Source: an uncultured Clostridia bacterium
Lineage (GTDB): Bacteria > Bacillota > Clostridia > TANB77 > CAG-508
Assembly: GCA_948676835.1 (NCBI GenBank)
Contig: CAPOZU010000001.1
Coordinates: forward strand, 186,001 to 250,000
Reading direction: 5' to 3'
Length of the DNA: 64,000 nucleotides
The position numbers were made by a program, and so were the translations under genes. Below the pieces are notes generated by a model, which worked only from the letters and a program-made list of their open reading frames with translations, was not told the DNA's origin and searched no databases. How positions within the stretch are numbered: the first letter of the stretch is position 1; the number at the start of each line of letters is the position of its first letter. Shown in pieces: positions 26,522 to 35,051 of this stretch.

Positions 26522-27249
26522 ATGAAATCTTCCTCCTTTTCACATATTTCATAAACATTTTTTACAAAATAATATATAGCTATTATTAATAAACCTGCCC
26601 ATATTAAAGTATTTGAGGTTTCATAAACATAAGGAAATTTTATATCAATTATTAATAATATCGCATTCACAAAAAGCATAACAATAAAGTTTATTAATTC
26701 ATTTGATTTGTGCTTTTGTAATCGAATTATTCCAATATTAATAGTATTTGTTATCATAAGTGGCACTAAAAAATATAAAATTAACAAGGAAATTGAATAT
26801 TTAAAATAACTTCCAGCTATAATTGCAAATATAGTCATAATACATAAATTTACAAATGCATATATTATCAATTTAATCAAAATTAACTCTTTTAAATTCA
26901 ATTTACAACTTATTTCAATTTCATACATATTATATTTAAAGCTTTTTTCTAATTCTATGATTTGAAGAAGTGCAAGTATTGGCATGACTGTTGATAGTAT
27001 TAATCTTGTTTTTTCAAATTCGGTAGAAGTTATTATATTTATTCCTAATATTAACAATATAAATTGAAAAATAATTATTTTTTTACTTAGGAATGGAATA
27101 TATCTTTTTACTTTTTCAAAATAATTTTCTTTTACTTGTATATCAATTTTCTCTATTTCAATTTTTAGATTTTCTATTGCGTCATTTTTCTTTTCCTCAT
27201 CTATTTGAATTGATTTATTTTCATAAAAAAAACTTTTCAAATCTTTCAT
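26506..27249 (-). CDS. Multi-helix membrane protein between sigma factor and ABC genes
   Basis: A 247-residue protein with a cytoplasmic N-terminus (1-52, acidic and lysine-rich) and six predicted membrane helices between about 55 and 235. Its start shares a base with the end of the sigma-factor gene, and its end overlaps the ATPase gene, so the four genes are tightly coupled. I infer it is either the membrane-bound anti-sigma factor or a second permease. I recognise no family. Confidence 0.75.
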   Translation of the reverse strand: MKDLKSFFYENKSIQIDEEKKNDAIENLKIEIEKIDIQVKENYFEKVKRYIPFLSKKIIIFQFILLILGINIITSTEFEKTRLILSTVMPILALLQIIELEKSFKYNMYEIEISCKLNLKELILIKLIIYAFVNLCIMTIFAIIAGSYFKYSISLLILYFLVPLMITNTINIGIIRLQKHKSNELINFIVMLFVNAILLIIDIKFPYVYETSNTLIWAGLLIIAIYYFVKNVYEICEKEEDFIWNLQ

Positions 27250-27776
27250 TAATAAAAATCCTCCTTCCTAAAACTTTTATTTAATTTTTCTAAGCCTTGT
27301 TTTAGTCGTGATTTAACAGTTGGCACTTTTTCATCAAGTATTTTAGCTATATCTCTAATTTTTAAGTCTTCATAATATTTTAAAATAATTACTTCTTTTT
27401 GTTTTTCTGGTAATTCACTTAAAGCCTTCATAATTATATCTTTTTGTTCAAAAGTTCCCATTTCTTTTAAAGTGCTTTCGTCAGAAGTAGCGTTATCTAA
27501 TTCTTCAAACTGCGTATTATTCTTATAAAAATAACTATTACATACATTTATTGCAATTGTAACTATATAATTTTTTAGTTTTCCTTTATGTTCATAATTT
27601 TCTATATATTTAATTACTCTTAAAAATGTTTCTTGTGTTAAATCATGAGAAATCGAGGCATTTCCTGTTTTGTAGTAGCAAAATTTATAAATATTATCAT
27701 AGTATTTTTGAATTAATTCTTCTAGTAATTCTTTTTCACCATGCTGTATTCTATAAATTAGTTCTTTATCTTCCAA
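27249..27776 (-). CDS. ECF-type RNA polymerase sigma factor
   Basis: A roughly 175-residue sigma factor: region 2 NIYKFCYYKTGNASISHDLTQETFLRVIKYI and region 4 LPEKQKEVIILKYYEDLKIRDIAKILDEKVPTVKSRLKQGLEKL. No ATG is near the ribosome site; TTG at 27776 lies seven bases after AGGAGGT and is the best start, with another TTG two codons earlier that is too close. It heads an operon with a membrane protein and an ABC transporter, which it probably controls. Confidence 0.9.
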   Translation of the reverse strand: MEDKELIYRIQHGEKELLEELIQKYYDNIYKFCYYKTGNASISHDLTQETFLRVIKYIENYEHKGKLKNYIVTIAINVCNSYFYKNNTQFEELDNATSDESTLKEMGTFEQKDIIMKALSELPEKQKEVIILKYYEDLKIRDIAKILDEKVPTVKSRLKQGLEKLNKSFRKEDFY

Positions 27777-27855
27777 AAACAATACCTCCTTCTTTCATAA
27801 ATGCATTTACATATAATATAACCTTAAAAATGAAAAAAAAGATTTAAAATTTTCT

Positions 27856-27983
27856 AATGAAATTTAGGGACGTTCCTCAAATTTCATTAGCAAAACTTTG
27901 ATAAAAAATCAAAATCTCGCTAACACTAACTGCTAGCGAGACATTTTAATTATGAAATTTGAGGAACGTCCCTAAATTTCATT
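27856..27983. repeat. 128-bp armed repeat with central hairpin, copy 3
   Basis: Perfect terminal inverted repeats of 32 bp, 27856-27888 and 27952-27983 (AATGAAATTTAGGGACGTTC... and its complement). They flank a hairpin, TCTCGCTA (27915-27922) paired with TAGCGAGA (27934-27941). Each arm is itself nearly palindromic. The right arm overlaps the asnS stop codon by two bases. It lies in the gap before the sigma-factor operon and may serve as the asnS terminator. Confidence 0.88.
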
Positions 27984-29373
27984 AAAATTCACAATTTTTT
28001 GGTGTTCTTGGGAAAGGAATAACATCACGAATATTTTGCATTCCTGTGATGTACATTATTAATCTTTCAAATCCAAGACCAAATCCTGAGTGAGGAACAC
28101 TTCCATATTTTCTTAAATCTAAGTACCACCAATAATCTTGTTCATCCATATTTAAATCTTTTATTTTGTTTTGTAAAATTTCTAAACTATCTTCTCTTTG
28201 GCTTCCACCAATTATTTCTCCAATTCCTGGTGCTAAAAGGTCAGCTGCTGCAACAGTTTTTCCATCTGGATTTAATTTCATGTAAAATGCTTTTATCTCT
28301 GCTGGATAATCTGTTACAAATACGGGCTTTTTAAATATTTGTTCACTTAAATATCTTTCATGTTCTGTTTGAAGATCTGTTCCCCAAGATACTTTATATT
28401 CAAATTTATCGTTTACTTTTTCTAATTCTTTTACAGCATCTGTATAAGAAATTCTTCCAAATTCTGATTTTACTAAATTATGAAGTCTTTCAAGTAATGT
28501 TTTATCTATAAAATTATTGAAAAATTCCATTTCTTCTGGACAGTTTTCTAAAACATAATTTATAACATATTTTAGCATATTTTCTGCTAAATCCATATCA
28601 TCTTTTAAATCTGCAAAACAAATCTCTGGTTCTATCATCCAGAATTCTGCTGCATGTTTTACAGTATTTGAATTTTCAGCTCTAAATGTTGGACCAAAAG
28701 TATAAACATTTCTAAATGCAAAAGCATATGTTTCAACATTAAGTTGTCCACTAACTGTAAGATGAGCTGGTTTTCCAAAAAAGTCTTTTGAAAAATCTAC
28801 TGTTCCATCTTCTAATTTATCAACATTTTGTAAATCAAATGTGTTTAAATTGAACATTTCTCCTGCACCTTCTGCATCACTTCCTGTGATTATTGGTGTA
28901 TGAACATATACAAAATTATTTTCTTGGAAAAATTTGTGTATGGCATATGAAGCTGCAGAACGAACTCTAAATACTGCATTAAATGTATTTGTTCTAGGTC
29001 TTAAATGAGCTATTGTTCTTAAATATTCCATTGAATGTCTTTTCTTTTGTAATGGATATTCTGGATCTGAAAGTGCAATAATTTCAACACTTTTTGCTTT
29101 TACTTCAAAAGGTTGTTTTGCATTTTCAGTTTTTACTAAATCTCCAATAACTGTAATTGATGAGCTTAATGTTAACTTACAAATTTCATCAAAATTACTT
29201 AAAGTGTTATCAAAAACAACTTGTAAATTTTTGAAGAATGAACCATCATTAATCTCAATAAATCCAAATGTTTTAGAATCTCTAACTGTTCTAACCCATC
29301 CAGATACTTTTATTTCTTTTGAATAATAATTTTCTGATTTTCTATATAAATCTTTAATTATAACACTATCCAT
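27982..29373 (-). CDS. asnS: Asparaginyl-tRNA synthetase
   Basis: A 463-residue class IIb synthetase. Residues 1-105 are the anticodon-binding OB fold (VSGWVRTVRDSKTFGFIEINDGS). Motif 2 is FRAENSNTVKHAAEFWMIEPE and motif 3 is GFGLGFERLIMYITGMQNIRDVIPFPRTP. The C-terminal IRDVIPFPRTPKNCEF is the asparagine-type ending. It charges tRNA-Asn directly. The upstream gap is too short (about 60 bp) for a T-box leader. Confidence 0.97.
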   Translation of the reverse strand: MDSVIIKDLYRKSENYYSKEIKVSGWVRTVRDSKTFGFIEINDGSFFKNLQVVFDNTLSNFDEICKLTLSSSITVIGDLVKTENAKQPFEVKAKSVEIIALSDPEYPLQKKRHSMEYLRTIAHLRPRTNTFNAVFRVRSAASYAIHKFFQENNFVYVHTPIITGSDAEGAGEMFNLNTFDLQNVDKLEDGTVDFSKDFFGKPAHLTVSGQLNVETYAFAFRNVYTFGPTFRAENSNTVKHAAEFWMIEPEICFADLKDDMDLAENMLKYVINYVLENCPEEMEFFNNFIDKTLLERLHNLVKSEFGRISYTDAVKELEKVNDKFEYKVSWGTDLQTEHERYLSEQIFKKPVFVTDYPAEIKAFYMKLNPDGKTVAAADLLAPGIGEIIGGSQREDSLEILQNKIKDLNMDEQDYWWYLDLRKYGSVPHSGFGLGFERLIMYITGMQNIRDVIPFPRTPKNCEF

Positions 29374-29433
29374 AAGTATTCCTCCACTATTAATCTTGAA
29401 ACATTATATAAGAATATTTACAAATTTTCAATA

Positions 29434-30303
29434 CTATTTATTAAATACAAATCTTTCTGTTTCTTCTATAAATTCAAATCCAACTTTTTCATACACACTT
29501 TTTGCAGCTTCGTTTGTTGATAAAACATGTAATGTAATATAATTATATCCCTCTTCTAATAGTCTTTTTGATAAAGCATAAATACATTTTTTCCCATATC
29601 CTTTTCCCCTAAACTCTTTTGGAGAAATAACAGCACCTATTGTGCATCCATTTATTTGTTTTCTAACAGTTACTGCATGACAAAAAACATTTTCCTCACT
29701 ATTATCTGTTAAAATATATAGTCCTTTTTTTAAATAAATATTTGCAATTCTTAAAGCTTCTTCATCTGAACATGCCTCAACTCCAGATATATCTGTATGA
29801 ATATCTTTAACAATCTGACTCATTTTTCCCATATCTGAATTTTCAAAATTAAGCTTGATTAATTTTTCGTTTTCTTCTAAAACATGCTCTTGTTTCAATT
29901 TTTTTAAAGCCAAAGTATATATTATACTATTTTCGATAATTATTTTTTTAGATTTTTCTACATAACTTTCTGCTATTATTGAAGAAAATTTCTTATCTCC
30001 AAATACTTGGTCTAAATTGATATTTAAATTTACAATATTATCAACAAAAAATTCTATTTCTTCTTTTGATATATCTCCTGTAGGACAATAAAAAAGTAAT
30101 CCTTGTTTATCATCATCTGCTAAAAATACCATTTTTACTTCATTATTATTTTCAATTCTTCCAAGAAACCAATTATTAACTTTTTCATCATTATGCTCAA
30201 GAACAATTCCTAGCATAAGCTCATTTTTGTATTCTTCCTTTAATAGAATTTCTAGATTTTCGTTTAAAAAATCTTTTTTACTTTCATATTTTACAAATTT
30301 CAT
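29434..30303 (-). CDS. GNAT-family acetyltransferase with N-terminal extension
   Basis: A 289-residue protein whose C-terminal half (about 150-289) is a GNAT domain: GAVISPKEFRGKGYGKKCIY is the acetyl-CoA loop, and SVYEKVGFEFIEETERFVFNK the end of the fold. The N-terminal half looks like a second, degenerate GNAT-like domain, as in the FR47/GCN5-duplicated family. Substrate unknown. A 20-codon remnant resembling its C-terminus lies at 32939-32998 on the other strand. Confidence 0.85.
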   Translation of the reverse strand: MKFVKYESKKDFLNENLEILLKEEYKNELMLGIVLEHNDEKVNNWFLGRIENNNEVKMVFLADDDKQGLLFYCPTGDISKEEIEFFVDNIVNLNINLDQVFGDKKFSSIIAESYVEKSKKIIIENSIIYTLALKKLKQEHVLEENEKLIKLNFENSDMGKMSQIVKDIHTDISGVEACSDEEALRIANIYLKKGLYILTDNSEENVFCHAVTVRKQINGCTIGAVISPKEFRGKGYGKKCIYALSKRLLEEGYNYITLHVLSTNEAAKSVYEKVGFEFIEETERFVFNK

Positions 30304-30349
30304 TTAAATACCATACAATAAATTTATTATACTTTTCCTTTCTTTATTA

Positions 30350-31519
30350 TTATGCTTCATCTATCCATAAACGGTATTTACCACAGTGGCTACACTTAAA
30401 TAAATATCCAGTCATGCTTCCATCTCTTTCAAGACATTCTTTTATATCTTCTAACGAAAATTTATTTTTATTCTCACTTACATAATTTTTTAATACTTCA
30501 TCTGTTATTCCTAATTCGTCTAATTCTTCTATTCCTACTCTTCCTAAATATTGGCAATAATCATCACAACAAGCAAGCCAATATTCACCTTGCCATGAAA
30601 TATATCCTGGTGTTCTATGAAATAATTCATCTCTCTTTTTAGAATCAGTTACGTATTCTGCATCTTGTATAAATTCTGCATCAAACTTTTTAGCTGCTTC
30701 ACCATTTGATACACATTCTAAGCAAATACAATCAACATCACTTCTACTGTAAATGTTTTCAATGTATGCTTCCACTTCTCTTCCACAGCATTGACATATT
30801 TCTTCTTCAAAAATTACAATATCATCATCACTTAAATTTGGATGATACTTAAAGCTTGATAATAATTTAATTATATCATTATTAGATTTTTTCTTTATTT
30901 TCATACTATTTGAATTACTATTTATTAACTTTTCAATATATTTATGGTCACTTCTAAATAAATCATTAATTTTAATGTTATATATTGTATCTTCAATTAT
31001 AAATTCTGGCTTCATAGTAACTGCTGAGACTAACATTTCATATAATTTTCCTACATCTGTTTCAAATTTATTTTCTTCAATAAAATCTTCAATTGCTTTA
31101 TCTTGTGATGATGTTCCACTTGAAAGAAAATTCCAGTCTTCATAACTTTCTTCAAAATTTTTTTGGCTAGCAAGATCTTGGCTAGTAAAATAATGTATTA
31201 ATGATTTACATGTTAAAAGCAAATTAAAAAATTCTCTAACATTTCTTGATAAAATTCCACAAAGTTGAGCACTTCTATTACCAGCTATATAAGCCACATA
31301 TTCATCATCAACTAATATAAAAATTCCATTTCTACTATCACGTCCAAATGGATAAATTTTATTATCGCATTTTCTATCTTTTAATAATCGATTTATATTT
31401 TCTTGTAGTACATTTTCCTTTTCAAAATTAAAATCGCACTCTTCATAAATTGCATCTTGTAATATTTTATTTTCAAATATTTGATTTTTAAAATATTCTA
31501 GCATTTCTATTTCTGTCAT
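30350..31519 (-). CDS. CbrC (UPF0167)-domain protein with novel N-terminal region
   Basis: A 389-residue protein. Residues about 235-389 carry the cysteine-rich CbrC pattern: CQCCGRE, CICLEC, the HRTPGYISWQGEYWLACCDDYCQYLG block and the final FKCSHCGKYRLWID. CbrC is linked to colicin E2 tolerance in E. coli, but its function is unknown. The N-terminal 230 residues are not recognised; they contain GRDSRNGIFILVDDEYVAYIAGNRS, as in small SUKH/SMI1-like immunity domains, though that match is weak. Confidence 0.8.
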   Translation of the reverse strand: MTEIEMLEYFKNQIFENKILQDAIYEECDFNFEKENVLQENINRLLKDRKCDNKIYPFGRDSRNGIFILVDDEYVAYIAGNRSAQLCGILSRNVREFFNLLLTCKSLIHYFTSQDLASQKNFEESYEDWNFLSSGTSSQDKAIEDFIEENKFETDVGKLYEMLVSAVTMKPEFIIEDTIYNIKINDLFRSDHKYIEKLINSNSNSMKIKKKSNNDIIKLLSSFKYHPNLSDDDIVIFEEEICQCCGREVEAYIENIYSRSDVDCICLECVSNGEAAKKFDAEFIQDAEYVTDSKKRDELFHRTPGYISWQGEYWLACCDDYCQYLGRVGIEELDELGITDEVLKNYVSENKNKFSLEDIKECLERDGSMTGYLFKCSHCGKYRLWIDEA

Positions 31520-31540
31520 ACAAAATTCTCCTTCCTAATT

Positions 31541-32752
31541 CTAAAAATAATCAGATATATATGGAACATCTTGTCCAATAGAATTTTCAAGCATTTCAAC
31601 AATTTTCTTATCAGCTTTTATTCTACCAATTTTATATAAATATTCTGGTCTTTTATATCCCATAAGCATTGTAGTCATTGTTTGTATACTAATTTCATCA
31701 TCACAATGCTCAGAAATCTTTTCAGCAGTTGCTTTTCCATTTTTATCTATAGTAAGGCAAAAGTTCCCTTGATTTTCTTCTAGCATTGGATCTGTAAGAA
31801 CAAATTTCCATGTTCTAGTTTCTAAATCACTTTTTTTGAAATTATATTCTTTTACAAATTCTATAAAGTCTACAATTCTTGCCATATAATATGGTGAAAT
31901 AACTTCTTTTATACTTGAATCTTCTAATAGAAATGATAATTTTTCATCAGTATAAGTATTTCCTTCAACCTTATCTATCATTGAAAAATGTGCTGATACA
32001 AAGTTCCATAATCCAACACGTGCTTCTTCATTATTAAATATCATATCTTTAATATGAAATACTTCATCTGCAATCCAATATATAATATACCCATCTGGTT
32101 CATTGTTTTTATTATAGTATATTGCAGCCATCATATCATCTGGATCCCATAACCAATATTCATTCCAAGCCAAATCATCTCTTAATACTGCTCCATGTGT
32201 ATGCATAGCAAATTTTGTATAAGTTTCTTTTAACTCTTCACTATCATATTTTACACGTCTTACATCTCCTGCCACTTGATGATTTTTTGGTAATTGATAA
32301 TCTGCTATTTCATATGTTATTTTATTCGAAATTATCTCCCAACCTTTTCTTCTATAATATGGAATTGAATATGGAAATAAATATGTTATATATTGTCCCC
32401 TTTGCTTCATCTTCCTTAAAGCTGTTTCTAATAGTTTATGCATTAAACCTTGATTTGAATATTCTGGATAAGTTCCAACTCCTGTAAGTCCACCCATACA
32501 ATATGTTTTACCAAAAATTCTTACTTGCATAGGATAAACAGCCACTTGTGATACAAGTGTATCATTATCAAACCAACCTATAACATCTGCCCTTTTAAAT
32601 GTTGGAAATTTAGCTCTAATAATTTCCTTTTCTTCCCAATCAATTGAGCTTAACTCTTGGTCTGTTACCTGAAAAACATATCTTAAAAGAGCGTTGTATT
32701 GTTCCATATATTCGTTTCCAACTTCTTTCATTTTAAGGTTTTTCTTATTCAT
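31541..32752 (-). CDS. Eis-like GNAT acetyltransferase
   Basis: A 403-residue protein of the Eis family: an N-terminal GNAT domain with GGLTGVGTYPEYSNQGLMHK (acetyl-CoA loop) and PYSIPYYRRKGWEIIS, a central GNAT-like domain, and a C-terminal SCP2-like sterol-carrier fold (NFCLTIDKNGKATAEKI). Related enzymes acetylate aminoglycosides or peptides with broad specificity. The natural substrate is not known. Length and domain order fit the family. Confidence 0.88.
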   Translation of the reverse strand: MNKKNLKMKEVGNEYMEQYNALLRYVFQVTDQELSSIDWEEKEIIRAKFPTFKRADVIGWFDNDTLVSQVAVYPMQVRIFGKTYCMGGLTGVGTYPEYSNQGLMHKLLETALRKMKQRGQYITYLFPYSIPYYRRKGWEIISNKITYEIADYQLPKNHQVAGDVRRVKYDSEELKETYTKFAMHTHGAVLRDDLAWNEYWLWDPDDMMAAIYYNKNNEPDGYIIYWIADEVFHIKDMIFNNEEARVGLWNFVSAHFSMIDKVEGNTYTDEKLSFLLEDSSIKEVISPYYMARIVDFIEFVKEYNFKKSDLETRTWKFVLTDPMLEENQGNFCLTIDKNGKATAEKISEHCDDEISIQTMTTMLMGYKRPEYLYKIGRIKADKKIVEMLENSIGQDVPYISDYF

Positions 32753-32938
32753 TATAAAATTTTCCTTTCTTAATATATCTCGTAATCAATTTTTTATTAA
32801 TGTTAATATTAGAATAATATCATACATCTTTGATGAATACAATATACAAAAGTGTGCTATATTCTATACAATTCTTCTGTTGTATGATATGATAATGATA
32901 AGGAATTGGAAGTAAAATAGAACATCTAATTTCTTTTT

Positions 32939-32998
32939 TATGAAAAGCTTGGTTTTGAGAGAATTGAAGAAACTCAATATTTAGTAAGAAAAATATAA
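32939..32998 (+). pseudogene. GNAT acetyltransferase C-terminal remnant
   Basis: A short plus-strand frame encodes YEKLGFERIEETQYLVRK before a TAA at 32996-32998; an in-frame stop lies nine codons before the remnant. It resembles the last residues of the GNAT protein at 29434-30303 (YEKVGFEFIEETERFVF). It is a fragment of a lost gene beside the tRNA. The remaining 32753-33065 region holds no other gene that I can support. Confidence 0.65.
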
Positions 32999-33065
32999 AA
33001 TTTCCAATATGAAGAATATTAATTATTAATAAAAAATTCACATATTAAATTATTTAAAAAAAGTA

Positions 33066-33094
33066 TTGACTTTTTCAACTTATCGAGTTATAAT
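33066..33094 (+). promoter_or_regulatory. tRNA-Pro promoter
   Basis: -35 TTGACT (33066-33071) and -10 TATAAT (33089-33094) are 17 bp apart, placing the start of transcription about 15 bases before the tRNA. Confidence 0.8.
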
Positions 33095-33116
33095 AATCGA
33101 TGTCTGTAAAAGATAT

Positions 33117-33192
33117 CGAGGTGTAGCGCAGTTGGTAGCGCGCGTGGTTTGGGACCATGAGGTCGCAGGTTCGATCCCTGTCACCTCGACCA
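33117..33192 (+). tRNA. tRNA-Pro (anticodon UGG)
   Basis: A 76-base cloverleaf. The acceptor stem CGAGGTG pairs with CACCTCG and is followed by the encoded ACCA end. The D arm is GCGCAGTTGGTAGCGC and the anticodon stem CGTGG/CCATG encloses the loop TTTGGGA with anticodon TGG. The T arm reads GCAGGTTCGATCCCTGT. Its 3' end is the attachment site of the mobile element to the right. Confidence 0.96.
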
Positions 33193-33222
33193 TATAAGAG
33201 AGTTTTTAAACTCTCTTATTTT
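33181..33222 (+). repeat. attL: tRNA 3' end plus terminator, left boundary of the mobile element
   Basis: The 3' end of tRNA-Pro and the hairpin after it form a direct repeat with 51497-51540 (TCACCTTGACCATATAAGAGA and an equivalent stem), differing at only a few positions. The first 12 bases, TCACCTCGACCA, recur exactly at 49747-49758. Integrase genes directly downstream support an attachment site. Confidence 0.7.
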
Positions 33223-33226
33223 TTTT
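33194..33226 (+). terminator. Terminator of tRNA-Pro
   Basis: ATAAGAGAGTTT pairs with AAACTCTCTTAT around a two-base loop, followed by eight T residues. Confidence 0.85.
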
Positions 33227-33323
33227 GCAAAATTTCTCAAACTTTGATATTTCAAGCCTTTTCAGTAATTAGACTTTTTCAAACTTTCTTGGAATTTCTC
33301 AAAATTTAGTAAAATTTCTGCAC

Positions 33324-33394
33324 ATTAACTCGACAAAACTTTGACATTTTTTCTTTGTCGAGTTAATTTTAACAATTTATAACTCGACAAAGAT
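33324..33394. repeat. Inverted AACTCGACAAA repeats near attL (possible integrase arm sites)
   Basis: ATTAACTCGACAAA at 33324-33337 is an exact inverted copy of 33354-33367. A third copy, AACTCGACAAAGA, lies at 33381-33393. Sites of this kind between a tRNA end and an integrase gene are usually bound by the integrase N-terminal arm domain. A diverged copy (CACACGACAAG) sits near 49687 by the second att-like sequence. Confidence 0.55.
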
Positions 33395-33414
33395 TTTTGT
33401 TGATATTTCAATAG

Positions 33415-34584
33415 TTACAGAGTAATTCCGTCATCAAAAAAGCCTTTTTCTAAATAATATTCTTCTAGTTTATCTGACTCGTTTTGTTTATATTCTTCGG
33501 TTAAATCAACATATGTATTTAGAGTAGTTGAAATATCTGTATGTCCAACCATATCTTTTAATGCACCTAAATTCATATGTGCTTCATTACATCTTGTTGC
33601 ATAAGTATGTCTTAAACTATGTGTTGATATATCTGTTATATTAAAGTTTGTTTCTAATATTTTTTTCAATTTACGATTCACATTTCTGCTATCTACATAA
33701 TTACCCTTTGGACTTAAAAATAGCATACCATTATCATTATTTTCTGCAATTTTTAATTGTTCAATAACACACATTCTTATTCTTTTTGGAATTGGTAAAA
33801 TTCTATTTCCAGCATAAGTTTTTGTTGTATCTCCCATAATTACTTTTCCGTCTCCGTCTGTTGTTAAAGTTTTATTTATTCTTATAAAGTTTATATCAGT
33901 ATTAACATCTTTTTTTGATAGTGCCAAGACTTCTCCAATTCGTAATCCCATATACATTTGAATTAGAAATATATTTTTATAATTTTCATCTTTTACATCT
34001 AATTTTAGCAGTAAATTTGTAAAGTCTTGTTGTTCTTTAATATTTAATGCTCGCACCTTTTTTGTTTTTTTATTACTTTTAGGCTTAAATACTTCAGTCA
34101 TTGGATTTTGTGTAATATAGCCTTTATTTTTAGCATACAAAAAAGCATTAGTAAACTGTTCAAATATTTTTTTCAAGTATGAATTACTATAATGTTTTAA
34201 TGAATTTAGATAGCCTTGTATTTCCTCAGTAGACAATTCATCCACTTTTTTATGTGAAACATTAGAAGTTGATATTAAATTAATTGTTTTAGTTATTCTA
34301 GAATATTGACTATCAGAAATTACATTTGAATCATGTTTCCTTTTTGCATTTGTTTTCATTATTTCAATTAATGGAATACCGTTATCTTTTATGTATATCG
34401 GATTCTCCATTTGACACATTATGCAGTCTAAATAATCTTCAGCTTCTTTTCTGGTAGGAAAACTTTTTTGTCTTTTTACAACCTTATTTTTTTCATAACT
34501 AAATTCATAGTATTGAGCTATAAAGTTATCTCTTCTTTTGTCATAATAAACACTACCTATACTTTTTTTCTTTTTTGGTGGCAT
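33415..34584 (-). CDS. int: Tyrosine recombinase/integrase
   Basis: A 389-residue integrase. Residues 1-60 form an AP2-like arm-binding domain (SIGSVYYDKRRDNFIAQYYE), about 70-165 the core-binding domain and 180-389 the catalytic domain. Catalytic residues are visible: Arg in MGLRIGEVLALS, HSLRHTYATR, the GHTDISTTLNTY box and the nucleophile Tyr near 358. It should insert the element at the tRNA-Pro end and excise it. It is the last gene of the left module and lies next to its att site. Confidence 0.95.
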   Translation of the reverse strand: MPPKKKKSIGSVYYDKRRDNFIAQYYEFSYEKNKVVKRQKSFPTRKEAEDYLDCIMCQMENPIYIKDNGIPLIEIMKTNAKRKHDSNVISDSQYSRITKTINLISTSNVSHKKVDELSTEEIQGYLNSLKHYSNSYLKKIFEQFTNAFLYAKNKGYITQNPMTEVFKPKSNKKTKKVRALNIKEQQDFTNLLLKLDVKDENYKNIFLIQMYMGLRIGEVLALSKKDVNTDINFIRINKTLTTDGDGKVIMGDTTKTYAGNRILPIPKRIRMCVIEQLKIAENNDNGMLFLSPKGNYVDSRNVNRKLKKILETNFNITDISTHSLRHTYATRCNEAHMNLGALKDMVGHTDISTTLNTYVDLTEEYKQNESDKLEEYYLEKGFFDDGITL

Positions 34585-34589
34585 TTTTT

Positions 34590-34690
34590 CACTCCTTCAA
34601 AATAAATTTGCAAAGTGAAAATGCTTTCAAAGTGTGCAAAAAGAGAGTTCTAAAACTCTCTTTTGCTTATAAATATTAAATTGTTATACA
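34590..34690 (-). repeat. Leader repeat before int, with internal hairpin
   Basis: About 100 bp nearly identical to 34946-35048. On the minus strand it runs from the end of one gene through a hairpin (AAAGAGAGTTTTAGAACTCTC) and TCACTTTGCAAATTTATTTTG to the ribosome site AAGGAGTGA of the next. The hairpin may end or attenuate transcription between these genes. Confidence 0.85.
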
Positions 34691-34691
34691 T

Positions 34692-34943
34692 TTATCTTTC
34701 ATCATTAGTTTTATTCTCTGTTAATGGTAATTTTTGAACATTATCTATTTTTTGATACTCAGTTTCATTAGAAGAACATAATATTGAGTGTGCAAATCTA
34801 ATCGCGTCTTTTCTTGTTTTGAAAAATTTTTGTTTTCTTATTAATTTATTTTGTTCATAATCTTTCTCATAATATATTAGGCTAATTTTCTTATTTTTCC
34901 TACAAACGCATATAGTAGGCTTAAGATTTCTTTTTGAAAACAT
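34692..34943 (-). CDS. Stand-alone integrase arm-binding (AP2-like) domain protein
   Basis: An 83-residue protein that resembles only the first 80 residues of the neighbouring integrase: SLIYYEKDYEQNKLIRKQKF, then FKTRKDAIRFAHSILCSS parallels QYYEFSYEKNKVVKRQKSFPTRKEAEDYLDCIMCQ. There is no core or catalytic domain. It has its own AAAGGAGTGATAATATG start. It could compete with or assist the integrase at arm sites. Alternatively it is the 5' relic of a duplicated integrase gene whose remainder is the upstream 35052-36188 gene. Confidence 0.82.
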   Translation of the reverse strand: MFSKRNLKPTICVCRKNKKISLIYYEKDYEQNKLIRKQKFFKTRKDAIRFAHSILCSSNETEYQKIDNVQKLPLTENKTNDER

Positions 34944-34945
34944 AT

Positions 34946-35048
34946 TATCACTCCTTTAAAACAAATTTGCAAAGTGAAAATGCTTCTAAAGTGTGCAAAA
35001 AGAGAGTTCTAAAAACTCTCTTTTGCTTATAAATATTAAATTGTTATA
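34946..35048 (-). repeat. Leader repeat before the arm-domain gene, with internal hairpin
   Basis: The second copy of the leader at 34590-34690, with the hairpin AAAGAGAGTTTTTAGAACTCTC and the same run up to AAAGGAGTGA. A third, shorter match (ACTTTACAAATTAATTTTAAGGAGTGA) precedes the gene starting at 36188. Confidence 0.85.
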
Positions 35049-35051
35049 ATT

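Noticed and set aside
29374..29433. T-box riboswitch before asnS
   Set aside because: Only about 60 bp separate asnS from the next gene; there is no room for stems and no TGGNACC-type T-box sequence.
32820..33041. Minus-strand frame of 73 codons and overlapping plus-strand frame at 32694-32915
   Set aside because: AT-rich, no ribosome site, hydrophobic low-complexity translation. The GNAT remnant on the plus strand explains the only recognisable coding signal.
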